A stretch of 64,000 nucleotides of DNA from Artocarpus heterophyllus. Lineage: Eukaryota; Streptophyta; Magnoliopsida; Rosales; Moraceae. The stretch lies in NCBI GenBank assembly GCA_025403435.1, contig CM046348.1, positions 25,541,899 through 25,605,898 on the forward strand. Direction: 5' to 3'. The position numbers were made by a program, and so were the translations under genes. Positions 10,713-22,700 of the stretch are shown one piece after another (position 1 is the stretch's first letter; each line of letters opens with the position of its first letter). Below the pieces are notes generated by a model. It was not told the origin of the DNA. It ran no database searches and saw nothing but the letters and a program-made list of their open reading frames with translations.

Positions 10713-11462
10713 GCCTACGTATTCTTGGAGTAGGCGTACATAGCGGGCTGAAAGAGCTCAGCCTTGGGAAGGAGAGGCATAAGAAGACCACCTTTGAAAA
10801 GGATGAGGTCAAGAAGAAGCTCGAGTCGAAGAAGATTGAGCTTGATCAAATCAAGGAGTTTGCTTCTCAGGCCGGAGACGAGGCCAAGAAGGCAAAAGAT
10901 AAGGCCGACCAGGCCAAGGCTACAGCTGACGAGGCTTAGAATGAGGCTGACCAGGATCGGGCCAAGGTGGATCGTTTGAGGCCTAACTGCAGGCTTCCCA
11001 GGCCCAGCAAGAGCACTTTCTCAAGGAAAAGCTACCCATCCGCCTAGCCTAGGCCATGGAGGAATTCAAGTTGTCCACAGAGTACATAGACAACTACTAT
11101 CTCGAGATGACCAACGTACAAGATCACATTCTAGAGAGGCATCTTGAGGCAGCCGACTTCGACTGGTCGCTCATCATTGACCCCAAGGCAGAGGAGGAGG
11201 TCCAGCAGGCCAACCAGGATGAGGTGGTCTAGGTGGACGATAATGCCGGGGACAGGACCCAAACTTGACTTCCTTTTTTTTTGTAATTCTCCATCCAAGC
11301 TTGGAAGGTGTCTGGTAACTTGTACCTCCCAAAGACTTATTTTAATGAAATTTCCATCTTTCACCAAGTTTATTGCTTTTTGGAAATTTTATTCTTAATT
11401 TGAATTTGAAATTTTTCAAGTGCAATTGGTCTCGAATGTGCAATATTAATTCCATTTTGAAA

Positions 11463-11652
11463 GTTTCTCGGGAAGGAAATAATAGCTAAAAGCTTCTCGA
11501 GAAAGAAGTTTGAAATTTACTTCACCGAGTTACACATTTCTCGATAACGAATTGAACCTTCCTCGGGAACGAACTTTCTCGGAAGTTGAATTAAGTCAAA
11601 ATTCTTCCAAGTTGGACGTTCCTTGAGAAACAACTTTCTCAAAAGTCGATAT
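11463..11652. repeat. Cluster of short palindromes TTCYCGRGAA between the convergent genes of N
   Basis: About seven variants of a 10-bp palindrome (TTCTCGAGAA, TTCTCGGGAA, TTCCTCGGGAA, TTCCTTGAGAA and others) occur within 190 bp at 20-35 bp spacing. They sit between the 3' end of the antisense gene (11268) and the end of pol (about 12190). The half-site spacing differs from a heat-shock element, which has TTC and GAA two bases apart. Function unknown. Confidence 0.65.
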
Positions 11653-12189
11653 CAAGTGCATATTTGCCAAGTTTAGCCGAGCAGGGAAAGTCTATTTCTA
11701 GGTGGGCAAGAGCACAACGGGATGTGGTACCCTATAGTCCCCCTTAAACTTGTTTAAGTTCATTTGAACTTTTTACAAGTCTAATTTTGGTCGGGAGTTA
11801 TGTTCCCAAGATCATCACCATGCTAGGGCGACTCTTGTCCAGGCAGTCCACACGGGGCAGAAAAGTGGCCGGTATCATGCCGACTAGTCCCCTATTCCAG
11901 TTGGTTGGGATGACTCTCCCTCTTTAGGAGTTATTATTGAGTCCCCTGGACCGAAGTTATGGCCTCCCTCTTCGGGAGTTTTACGCTTCTTGCTATGAAT
12001 TGCTCAGAGGAATTGTGTAAAATTGCATATTTTCATTAAAATTTCTTTTTACATTCCAGCCCTACTTGATAGGCCTAGTTACAAAAGAATTTAGCTAGAG
12101 GCCACAAAAGGTTTTTGGCTTCTATTAACAAAAGAATTTCTTCAAGAGCTAGGTGTTCTAAGAATGACCAAGCATGTTGCCTTCCATGT

Positions 12190-15100
12190 CGGATGGTCTG
12201 TAGGTTCTGGGATGAACGATTCCGACCACTCTATATGGGCCATCCCACTTCAGCCCAAATGACCCTAGCCGGGGCTGCTGGATGGTGACCTTTTTGAGCA
12301 CTAAGTCACCAATTTTAAAACTTTTTGGCTGGACCTGTTTATTGTAATATCGAGCAATGACTTAGTTTCGAGTGGCATTGCGAATTGCAATGCAGTATTT
12401 TTTCTCCTCGAGCAGGTCGAGTTTGGACATTCTAATCTTGGCATTTTTAATTTCATCATACTGCTTGACCCTGAAGCTCGGTAGACCAACTTTTGCCATG
12501 ATGACTGCTTGGGCACAATAGATATGGGAGAGTAGAGTCTCCCCTGTGGTAGTCCAGGCTGTTTTCGGTATGCCCAATGCACTTTTGGGAGCTCGTTGAT
12601 CCATGTACCTTTAGGACCTTCTTAATGCCAAGCTGCTCGCACATGCGGAGGATGAAGATTCAAATTGCTTGGCATTATCGGTCACAATGGTGTGCGAGAT
12701 TCCAAACCTACAGATGATGTTTTTCCTTATAAAGTTAGTGCACCTAGCCTCGGTCATATTGGTGCATGGCTCTACTTCCACCCACTTCGTTAGGTAGTCG
12801 ATGGCCATAATGCAATACTTGAGCTGAGACTAGGCTTGGGGAAGAGGTTTGATCAGGTCAATGGCCCACTTAGCGAAAGGCCAAGCTGAGGTGACCAAAG
12901 TGAGAGGTTTAGTGCGATGTCCGATCACCCTAGTAAACTACTAGCACTTGAGGCATTTTCACACAAAATCCTTGCAGTCCTACTCCATGGTCGGCCATTA
13001 GTACCCTTGTCGAAACTTTCTAGAGCCAGGGATTGCCCCCCAATGTGGTTGTTGCACAGCCCCTCATGGATCTCCCTTATCAAATATTAAGCCTCTCTAG
13101 GCCCTTTGCACTTCAAACATGGAGTAGTGTAGCCTCGTCAATAAAGTTTTTTGCCAACCATTGAGCACTGGGCCAAGCTGTTGGAAATCCATCATGCCTG
13201 TTCTCGGTTGCTGGGCAGTTTGGCTGTGGCCAGGTATCGGATAATCAGGTCCATCTAGGTTTCTTGCTCTTCGGCAACACTTGTTACTTCCTTGTTAATG
13301 CTTGGCTCTACTAATCTCTCGACGAGGACCGACGTGAGCTCGCTATCGCTTAATCCCAAGGCCAGCCAAGCAAGGGCATCGGCCTTAGAATTTTTAGATC
13401 TAGGGATCTGCTTGAATTAATAAGTTTAAACTATCCAAGCAGTGCCTTGACTTCTTGCAAATACGCAGTCATGGAGTCTGTTTGAGCTTGGAATCCACCA
13501 GTAACCTGTTGAACGACAAGCATAGAGTTGTTATGGATAGATATACGGTCCACCCTAAGGTCTCTTGCGATTCTGAGTTTGGCCAGAAGAGCTTCATATT
13601 TGGCCTCATTGTTAGAGGCCTTGACGTCAAAGTGGAAGGCATGGATTACTTTGTAACCATTTAGACTGTTTAAGACTAGCCCGGCTCCTAAACCCTCAGC
13701 ACAAGAGGATCCATCCACGAAGAGCTTCCATTCTAGCTCTGGGTCAAAGACATCACTACCTCCGCTGGTGCTTGGAAAGTTTTGATCTTCAATAGGGGCT
13801 TTCTTGATGGAAGGAGTGCTCTACATGACATCGGTGAACTCGACAACAAAGACGGCAAGGGCCTAGGCTTTTATGGCTGTTCTTAGAACAAAATCGATAT
13901 CGTATTGTTCGAGCTCAACCGACCACTTCACCATTCACCCAGATATCTTTGGGCTCTAGAGAACTTGTCACAAAGGAAACTTTATCAGTACTTGGATAAT
14001 ATGGCCTTGGAAATATGGCTAAAGTTTCCAAGTAGAGGTGATGAAGGCAAACGCGAGTTTTTTAAGCAGAGGGTACCTCTCCTCGGTGCCTTGGAACACA
14101 TGACTGCTATAGTAGATGGGCTTTTGGACACCATCTTCTTCCCGGACGAGGACTGAGCTCATAGCTTTCTCTGACATGGCAAGGTGGGCGCATACTATTT
14201 CTCTCGGTGAAGGTTTGGACAAGAGCGAGGGCATGCCTAGATACCTCTTGAGGTTTTGAAAAGCTTCTTCACACTCCCTGCTCCACTCAAACCTCCCCTT
14301 GAGTGCCTAAAAAATGGATGGCACTTGTCAGTAGACTGAGAGACGGACCTAGATAGAGTTGTTACTATGCCAGTGAGCTTCTATACCTCTTTAACTATCC
14401 GAGGCGTATGCATGTTAATGACGGCCTAAGCTTTGGCTAGATTGACCTCGATCCCCCTCTCGTTCACCATGAACTTGAGAAACTTGCTAGAGCTGACCCC
14501 AAACACACACTTTGCTCGGTTGAGTTTCATCCCATTTTCCCAGAGGATGTCAAAATTTGCACAAAGGTCGATAATATGATCTACTGCTCGAATGGATTTG
14601 ATGAGCATGTCATCCACGTATACTTCCATGGTCTTGCCGATCAGCTGAGCAAACATCTTGTTGACGAGGCACTGGTAGGTTACTCCGGTGTTCTCTAGTT
14701 TGAAGGGCATAAACATATAGCAGAAAAGCCCTTGGTCAGTTATGAGGGCTGTTTTGATCTAGTCCAGTTCAACCATCCTAATTTGATTGTAGCCAGAGTG
14801 GGCATCCATGAAGCTCAATAGCTCATGCCTGGCGGTTGCATCCACGAGCTAATCTATCCAAGGTAGAGGGAAGCAGTCCTTGGGGCAGGCCTTGTTGAGT
14901 TTGGTATCGTCGATGCAGACCCGCCATTTGCCATTAGCCTTTTTTACCAAGAGCATGTTTACCAACCACTCTGGATACGTCACTTCTCAGAGGAACTCGG
15001 CCTTCAAGAGCTTCTATACTTCCTCATTGATAACTGCATACCTCTTTGAATTAAAGGCTCCCCTTTTCTGGATAACTGGCTTAAAATCAAGTCAAACATT

Positions 15101-15350
15101 CAGCCGGTGACAAATAACATTAGGATTGATGCCGGGCATATCTTTGTGCAACCACACAAACAAATCCCAGTATTCTATTAGGAACATCTCTAGGTCAGCC
15201 ATGATCTTAGGTTTCAACTGAGAGCTGAGTTGGACCGTGCAATCAGCATGTTTCAAGTCCAAGTTAAACGGCACCAAATCCTCAATGAGGATGGCTCTCA
15301 CCTTTTCTTCGGGTAGACGGGGGTCGAGGTCAGAAAGCATCTTTGGCATT
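12190..15350 (-). pseudogene. pol: N pol pseudogene: RT, two RNase H domains, integrase
   Basis: Read right to left. A pre-RT linker with DMPGINPNVICHRLNV is at 15092-15349. RT follows, with catalytic YVDD at 14609-14620. The gypsy RNase H is at 14019-14234. The archaeal-type second RNase H (starts MDGSSCAEG; conserved SNNEAKYEAL) is at 13431-13718, the hallmark of Tat elements. The integrase zinc finger is at about 12950-13150. The integrase core (MAIDYLTKWVE, then TDNAKQF) is at 12611-12808, and the C-terminal domain runs to about 12190. Frame changes and stops occur throughout. A deletion near 12610 removes the segment that should carry the third catalytic residue (Glu), so the integrase is dead. 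Confidence 0.85.
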
Positions 15351-15404
15351 GGCTTGGCTGGGAGTTAGATCTTGTCCACCTTGAAAATGGCCGAGACACT
15401 CGAT

Positions 15405-15888
15405 TGTCGAGCCACGACACTCAAGGCAAGTGCTACTCGGCAGAGAATGAGAGTTGGTTACTTGGAAAGGAGAATGCTTGCTTGAGCTACAATAAATGTG
15501 CTCTTATTAAAGGTTGCCACTTGAACTGGGTGTTAGGTGGGTTTTACCCACAACCCATGTGTCACATCAAGGCCTGCCAGACGATAGAGGACAAGTGTCA
15601 TGGCCTTTTCTGATAGATTAGCCTCTATCCGATGGTAGGTTGTCCGCCATCTATTGGCCTCTTGTGGCGAGTGGTAGCCCATTTGCAAGTACAAAAATCT
15701 GACTTGAGCTGGAATCTGACCTAAGGAGGCGATCATTAATTTCGCGGCCTAGAGGGCCTTGAAAAGCACCTCGGATAGAAGATCCAAGCTAGAAAGGTTC
15801 ACTATGCGCTGCTAATAGCTTCTGCTAAGCACGTTTGTCGACCACCAAGAACGGGGTTCCTCGGCGGTGGCACCGAGCTCACCCCCAA
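15405..15888 (-). repeat. N 5' LTR, truncated
   Basis: Matches the N 3' LTR from its outer end inward, then stops near 15405, where sequence about 55 bp upstream of the RT linker begins. The deletion took the inner LTR end, primer site, gag and protease. The TATA box is also changed here (CTTTAATAAG instead of CTATAAATAAG). Confidence 0.75.
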
Positions 15889-17123
15889 TAATATGTTTAC
15901 TAAATGTCTGTAAAGTTTTAGCTTCATATCCTTATTATGTTTTAAGAAAAAATTTGTTGATTGACAAGTACTCACTTGTTATAAATGTCTGCCTGGTGCG
16001 CTTTATGTAATTCATGAGATAATAAATCATATTTTTAAATATATTTTGCATGATTTCTTATTTTTCTAACGTATATTTATATGTTAACCATGTCACATAA
16101 AAATTTCAAAAGCATATCTTATATATTTGATTTTATAAAAAAGTTTGAATGGAACATGTTTACTGTCTAGCATGTCTGATGTTAGTATTAAATCTGAATT
16201 CAAACGTGTGTTTTGAATTACTCGAAAATTATTTGAAGCTGAATTTTGGATATGTTATTACTTATATGTCTATTGTGTGTAGTAATTTTTCTAAATTCTT
16301 TTATAGCATAAATAGTTTAATACATAACTTTAATTATGACTGCTCATTGCCCAGACTTTGCAGGTAGATTTTATGGTATTGAATATGTAATTTATTTTAA
16401 TTACCAAATGAAATTTTTATGTCTAAAGAAAAATCTGAGCATTATATATACATGTTAACTTTATTCCTACAAATTTCCATGCTCTAATTGAGTGTGAATT
16501 GAAAGATATAGGGTAATGAATTCTTAAAGGTCAAGCAATTTTTATTATTGGCAGATTTACTTGAATGTTTTAAAAATTGTAAAAAGATATTTTAGATTAA
16601 TATTTTCAATAGATAAAAATTTGAGTGATGTTTATATATGGTAGCTATGATATGGAATAATTCTTACACTTTAATTATGCTTATGAGTTGAGATTAGTTT
16701 CTCCAAGTCATTAAAGGTCAAGTTTTCTATCTTTATGTTTCTTGACTTTAAATGCATGTTTATAACTCAAAGATGCTTTATTTTGTTAAGAATGATATAT
16801 GATGATGTAATATGGTTTTAAATGATATCATGAAGAGGAATATTAATTTTATGTATTATATGAATGATTGACATGAACACTCCAAAAGGCGAGCATACCG
16901 AAAACCGTGGTAATGTCAACCAAGTTAAGGTTTACTAAGCAAGCAAAACAAGTAAGTACATTCTCACTTGTGACATGATAAATTTATGAAAATGCTAAGC
17001 AATATTTTATAAGTAAAGGTTTGTGATCTAATGTCCTTATTTCAAGACCTTTTTATGATGAATTTTCCTAAGAATATTTTTATGTTCATGTTTTTTTATG
17101 GTTCATGACAATTTTTCAAAGAA

Positions 17124-17128
<5 letters not shown>

Positions 17129-17170
<42 letters not shown>

Positions 17171-17179
17171 GTATGTATC
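17129..17179 (+). repeat. (TA)n(TATG)n microsatellite in A 5' LTR
   Basis: A run of about 16 TA units passes into TATG units. The matching position in the 3' LTR (about 37100-37137) has a shorter, rearranged version. Confidence 0.85.
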
Positions 17180-18087
17180 ACTTAATTAAGCATTACACAC
17201 CCTATGTTTATATTTATGATGTTCCAAAGGTTGGACTTGTCATGTTTAGTTTAGGACTAACTACCAAATTCCTCTCATGACGGTCTGCCTATGATGCGTA
17301 TGTTTATGGTGCAATGCTTGGGCTCTAAAAATAAAATGAATAATGTTTTAATATGGAAGTTTAAATGAAATATATTATCTATATAAACTTGTACCTCATG
17401 CACTACTATGATTATGATCACGATACTATGTAATGATTTTTATGAAATGCTTTATGTTGTGAGATAAGAAAGTGTTCTTACTAAGCTTATGCTTACTTAG
17501 TTTTATATCATGTTGTAAACAAAGGCAAAAGGCATATGGAATATGTGGAGGACAGAGATGGGAGTGTGCGTTAGGAGTGTTGAATTGGAAACGAAACCTC
17601 ACCATAAAAAGAATTAATGATTTGATCAATGATTTTATTATTAATGTTACTTTCCACACTAATTTTGAATCAAGATGATTTATTTTTCTATAGACTTTTG
17701 AGATTGTTTGATATCTCTTTAATTGTGGTTTCTTAAGGACTATGCCATGTTTTGGTATGGTTAAATTATTTGGACATATAAGTATTTTTCTCAAGAGATT
17801 TAAACATTGTTTGAAGTTTTGTGTGTCTATAATTGAGTAAATGATTGTATTTGTAAGCTAATTGTTTCTATAGGTGATCAATTAGCTAAACACTATAGCT
17901 ATTTCATTGGGCTAATCGAAGTGAGAGATGCAAATCCGGTAAGTAGTTTAAAATATATATATATGCATGTTTTTTCTAGGATTGTTTTTTAGGTGTAATT
18001 ATTTTATTTGAATTATTATCCTAAAATATTAATATTAACAGTAAAAGTTACAATTATATTTCATCAGTAAGAGGGCATTATAGATAT

Positions 18088-18099
18088 GATATCAAAGCA
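18088..18099 (+). other. A primer-binding site
   Basis: TGATATCAAAGC lies six bases after the 5' LTR end. It is close to TGGTATCAGAGC, complementary to the 3' end of initiator methionine tRNA. Elements B and C have comparable sites. Confidence 0.7.
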
Positions 18100-18316
18100 A
18101 ATTTTCGTTTCTAATACACATCGCCACACGTCAGTTCTAGTCCTCTAAGTAAGTATGTTTTAGTTAATTTGATGTTGATGTAAGTTTGACGATAAGTGTT
18201 AGGTTCAAACATATAATGATGAATGCCTTAGTGCATAATTTTAGTAGTGAAATCCTGTCTTAATCCTGAAATTGAAAATCCATTCAAAAACTTATAATTC
18301 TTTTAGGAAATCAAAG

Positions 18317-19450
18317 ATGAAAAACTATAGAAGGACTCGAGTTCGTGCTCAAGCTACTGCCAGAACTAGTAACCCGACTGATGCTAGTCTGATGACAATG
18401 ATTGTTAACCTTCAAAGATAGCTACAAGATTAAAGAAGGGAGATCGAGGAGCTTAGAACTAATGGTTATAGAGGCAAAAGATAAGGTGTAAAAATGCCAC
18501 CTCCTCCACAACAGCAAAGAGAGGTAGCCCCAGCCCCTACACTAGAAACATGACCTGCTTATCAAGAACCCTTATTGGTCAGGTGGAAGCACATTAAGCC
18601 TGCCAACTTCAAAGGTTCTAAGAATCCCTTGGTTGCTCAAGGATGGTTGAAGATGATTGAGGCCACTTTAAAGCTTGTGGATTTTACTAAGAATGAAAAG
18701 GTCCTTTGTGCCTTATACTGCCTAACAATGGACGCTAGAATCTAGTGGGATGGAATTGAGCAAAGTAGAAATATACGTGAGATAATATGGTCAGATTTTG
18801 TTCATGAATTTAATGTAAAGTTCTTTCACATAAACATTAGCCCGAAACATTATCATGAGTTCGAGAACCTTTGTCAAGGAGATATGTCAATTACTGATGT
18901 GGTTGCTAAGTTTGATTAGTTGGCATGCTTTTGACCAGGAATGGTCAGTGATGAAGTTGAGAGGATTAGAAGGTTGATCAGAGTTCTCTGACTTGAAATG
19001 GCAGGAATTGTTGACGGGGTGATTCTATCTAGAAATCAGGAACAAGTTATTTTAAGGGTACAATGAGCTGAATTTCACTTATCAAAGTTGAAGAGAAACA
19101 AATCCTGCTGATAATTTGGGCACTTAGAACTGACCTTAGAGCAGCAACAACAACAACTAAAACTAAGAGAATGGGCAATTTCCAGAACCAGCAGGGTTAA
19201 AGCAACAAGAAATATGGTAGTGACCAGTATAACAACAACAAGAAGCAGATGGAACCATGTGCCAAATGTGGACAGAAGCATCTAGGTGAATGCCGTCATA
19301 GAACAAACCAATGTTTTATTTGTGGATGTGAGGGTCACTTTTCCAACAACTACCCTACCCAATTAAATGCTCAAGGTCAGCAAAGAGCCCCTTATGCTCA
19401 ACTCCATCCTATGCAAGCTACCTTGGAGGGACCACTTATAAGCTAGGGAA
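18317..19450 (+). pseudogene. gag: A gag pseudogene
   Basis: The ATG after TTTTAGGAAATCAAAG opens a basic, Gln-rich start with a short coiled coil and three stops in the first 55 codons. The capsid-like core (about 18570-19070) includes GWLKMIEATLKLVDFT, FHINISPKHYHEFENL and GDMSITDVVAKFD, typical of chromovirus Gag. A poly-Gln stretch follows near 19140. The zinc knuckle (about 19310-19350) reads C-x2-C-x4-H-x4-Y, so the last zinc ligand Cys is replaced by Tyr. Two frame changes separate capsid and knuckle. Gag would form the cytoplasmic particle, but this copy cannot. Confidence 0.82.
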
Positions 19451-19469
19451 GACTTGAAGCTCCACCTAC

Positions 19470-22347
19470 CAATTCTTGCACTTATACGATGACAAAGGAA
19501 CAAGTGGCAGCTGAAACCTCCAATGTTGTCGCAAGTCAAATCTCGATACTTTCTTTTAATACGTATGCTCTTTTTGATACAGATGCTATGCATTCATTTG
19601 TATCTTCTTCTTTTGCTAAGAAGTTAGAAGAACATTAGGAGCCCATGAAATAGGGGTTCACTACGACACTACCCTCTGGGAAGTTATGATGTCTACGCAT
19701 TATTTGCGTATAGTTCCTTTGTGGATTTCCAAAAGAAAACTTTTTGTTGATTTTATTGTAATCGATATGTATGACTATGATATGATTCTCGGGATGGATT
19801 TCTCGAGTAAGTATAATGCTTCTATTGAGTGCTAAAGACGAAAAGTGATTTTTCATCTGGAAGGTGAAGAATGATTTGTGTATGTGGGTGAGTCAAGAAA
19901 GAAGCCAAACATGCTTCTATCAGCTTTGAAGGCAAGAAAGTTGTTAGCAAGTGGCTATATGGGTTATTTGGCAAACATTGTAGATAAGAGCTAAGAATAA
20001 AAGACAAAGATTGAAGATGTTTTAGTGGTTCGAGAATTTCCAGAGGTATTTTCAAAAGACCTGCCAAGCTTACCTCTAGATAGAGAAATTGAATTTGAGA
20101 TCGAGCTCGCTCTAGGCATTGATCAGATTTCCAAGGCACAGTATAGAATGGCCCCAGCTGAATTGAAAGAGTTGCATTCCCAACTAAAGGAACTTCTTAA
20201 TAAGGGTTTCATCCGACCTAGCCACTCACCATGCAAAGCACCAGTTTTGTTTGTGAAGAAGAAGGATGGCTCCATAAGACTCTAAATTGACTATCGAGAA
20301 TTGAACAGGGTGACGATCAAGAACAAGTGCCCATTGCCCCAAATTAATGATTTGTTTGATCAGCTTAAGTGTGCATCTGTGTTTCCAAAGATAGACTTAT
20401 GGTCATAATATCATCAACTGAAGCTAAAAGAGGAGACATTCCTAAGATAGCCTTTAGATCAAGGTATGGTCACTATGAATTTATAGTTATGCCTTTCGGT
20501 CTAATGAATGCACCTGCAGCTTTTATGGACGTGATGAATCAAGTGTTCAAGGATTGCCTCAATAAATTTTTCATAGTGTTTATCGATGATATTCTTGTTT
20601 ATTCAAAGAGTTGGGAAGAGCATGCTGAGCACCTGAGGATTGTGCTAGAGACCTTGAAAAGACATAAGTTATACGTAAAGTTCTCTAAGTGTGAGTTCTG
20701 GCTCAACTATGTATCTTTCTTGGGGCATGTTGTATCAAAGGATAGAATAATGGTGGATCCTACTAAGGTTGAGGCTGTTCTTAACTAGAAGCAACCTAAG
20801 AATGAAAGTGAGATAAGAAGCTTCTTGGGATAAGCTGGTTATTATTGGAATTTTGTAGAGGATTTCTCCAAGTTAGTGTTGCCTTTCACGAATCTAACTC
20901 GCAAGGGAAAAAAGTTTGAATGGACCAAATAATACGAAAAGAGCTTCCAATAATTAAAGAAAAGGTTGACAATAGCTCTAGTTTTGGCTATTCCAAAAGG
21001 GAATGAAGGATTTGTTATTTATAGTGATGCCTTTAAAACGGGCCTAGGTGTAGTGTTAATGTAAAATGATAGGGTGATTGCTTATGCCTCGAGAGAATTG
21101 AAGGATTACGAGAAGAATTACCCTACTTATGACCTCGAGTTAGCGGTCGTAGTTTTTGCATTGAAGAACTGGAGACATTACTTGTATGGAGTTTAATGTA
21201 AGATCTATACCAACCACCAAAGTTTGAAGTACTTTTTCACTCAAAAGGACTTGAACATAAGGCAGTGAAGATGGTTAGAGTTGGTGAAGGATTATGATTA
21301 TGAAATCCTTTACCATCCACGAAAGGCAAATCGGGTGGCTGATGCTCTGAGTAGGAAAACTGTTGCAACATTGATGTCATTACAAGCGATGTCCCAACCT
21401 TTAAGGAAAGAAATTCTAGACTTCGATTTAGAACTTATATCGGGACAGCTTTCAACATTGACTCTTACTCCATCACTTTCTAAAGAGATTAAAGGTAATG
21501 GTAAACAAGCCAAAGATGCAAGTCTAACAAGGATCAAGCAGGAAATCAAGGATGGAAGATGAAAGGAGTTTCGAGCTGTTGATGATGGAACTCTATATTT
21601 TAAAGACCGTTTATGTGCTCCCAATGTTGATGGTTTAAGGGAAAGGATCTTAGTAGAAATTCATAATACTCTTTATTCAATACATTCAGGTGCGACAAAG
21701 ATGTACAAGGAATTAAGGAATTGCATTTGGTGGTTCAGAATGAAGCGTGATGTTTCTAAGTATGCAACAAAATGTTTGACTTGTAAGCAAGTTAAGGCTA
21801 AACACCAAAGGCCTAATAGTGATTTGCAACCAATTTAGATACCTGAGTGGAAATGGGAGGAGATTGCGATGGATTTTATCACAGGTTTGCCAAGAATTAC
21901 AAATGGATATGATGTTATTTAGGTTGTTATTGACAGATTGATGAAGACAACACACTTCATCCCCATTAAGATTAGTTACTCTATAGAGCGATTAACGAAG
22001 CTTTATGTCAAGAAGATAGTGAGGCTTCATGGAATTCCTAAGTCTATCATCTCTGATCGTGACGGTAGGTTCACTCTAAATTTTTGGAAAAGCATGCAAA
22101 CCACGATGGGTACTAAGTTGCACTTTAGCACAATCTTTCACCCTCAGACTGATAGCCAAACAAAGGGAACGAATATAATTTTAGAAGATATGCTCCATGC
22201 CTATACCCTAGATTACAAGACAAGCTGGTGTAAAATGTTACCATTTGTAGAATTTGCTTATAACAACAGCTATCAGGCGAGAATTAGAATGGCACCATAT
22301 GAGGCTGTTTAAGGGCAGAAAGGTAGATCGCCATTATGTTGGCATGA
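19470..22347 (+). pseudogene. pol: A pol pseudogene, first part: protease-RT-RNase H-integrase
   Basis: The protease active site near 19573 reads LFDTDA where the family has D-T-G. RT runs from about 20025 to 20790 through a frame change near 20400, with the FIDD motif intact at about 20581-20592. RNase H covers about 20990-21340. The integrase HHCC region is at about 21655-21790. The integrase core has the first two Asp (MDF, SDRD) but the third position reads QTKGT where relatives have Glu, so the DDE triad is lost. The frame is cut at 22347 by insertion of element B and resumes at 33698. In-frame stops often lie where B has CAA, CAG or TGG. Confidence 0.88.
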
Positions 22348-22570
22348 TGTAACACCAGCTATTTTTCATGTAACATATTAGGTTAAATAAGTAATGACAT
22401 TAAGTATTTTTTCTTATGATATTATGTCATTGACTATTTTGTTTTGAGTATTATGACAGGTGACAGTCACGTGGAATTGATGTGCTCAAGGTGTTCATGT
22501 CATTTATGTTGTACACAAGATAATTATTTAGTAATTAATTAATGTATTGTTATATTTTAGTGTAGGTAGA

Positions 22571-22700
22571 AGTTCAGCAGGCCGATCCTTCAAGTTCGGT
22601 AGGCCGAATTATTCCTCACGAAACAGTAGTCCGATGGATTTCATCAGCATGCCGGACCTCACGACTTCGGCAGGCCGAAGTAAACCATCGGTAGGCTGAA
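22571..22700 (+). repeat. Near-palindrome cluster 1 in B 5' LTR
   Basis: Copies of TTCGGYAGGCCGAA and diverged forms (TTCAGCAGGCCGAT, TCAGCATGCCGGA, TTCGGCAGGCCGAA, ATCGGTAGGCTGAA). It corresponds to 30412-30520 in the 3' LTR. Confidence 0.8.

Larger units (their letters stand above)
8753..11268 (+). pseudogene. Antisense gene of N: Transposase_28-like ('putative gypsy type transposon') protein with coiled coil, decayed
   Basis: This plus-strand coding relic runs opposite to N's pol. The conserved core at about 9280-9540 includes LPLTPSKGYITIYVELFRAG and LCLPFHPFL, typical of the plant domain called Transposase_28 or 'putative gypsy type transposon'. Such proteins are known as extra ORFs of Tat elements; their function is unknown. 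Two introns with canonical borders follow (10160-10232 and 10644-10712). The C-terminal part (about 10760-10980) is a Lys/Glu/Ala-rich coiled coil. The last codons end at TGA 11266-11268. Several in-frame TAG stops and at least one frame change show decay. The start was chosen as the first ATG after the TATA box with a plausible frame. Confidence 0.7.
7718..15888 (-). mobile_element. Element N: Tat-lineage Ty3/gypsy with antisense gene, 5'-deleted
   Basis: Inserted in A's 5' LTR in reverse orientation. On the minus strand the order is: truncated 5' LTR (15888-15405), RT, gypsy RNase H, archaeal-type second RNase H, integrase, a non-coding junction, an antisense gene on the plus strand (8753-11268), polypurine tract, and 3' LTR (8361-7718). 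The dual RNase H and extra antisense ORF place it in the Tat lineage (Retand/RIRE2/Grande relatives). gag, protease and primer site are missing, so it is not autonomous. Confidence 0.88.
6400..18082 (+). repeat. A 5' LTR, interrupted by element N
   Basis: 6400-7717 and 15889-18082 align collinearly with the 3' LTR 34315-38047. The LTR bears an AT microsatellite, a candidate TATA box, (TA)n(TATG)n near its end, and a 3' terminus reading GGGCATTATA. Relative to the 3' LTR it lacks about 190 bp corresponding to 34907-35098. Confidence 0.88.

Noticed and set aside
11463..11652. Heat-shock elements in the palindrome cluster of N
   Set aside because: Half-sites TTC and GAA are four bases apart (TTCTCGAGAA), not two, so the HSE rule is not met.
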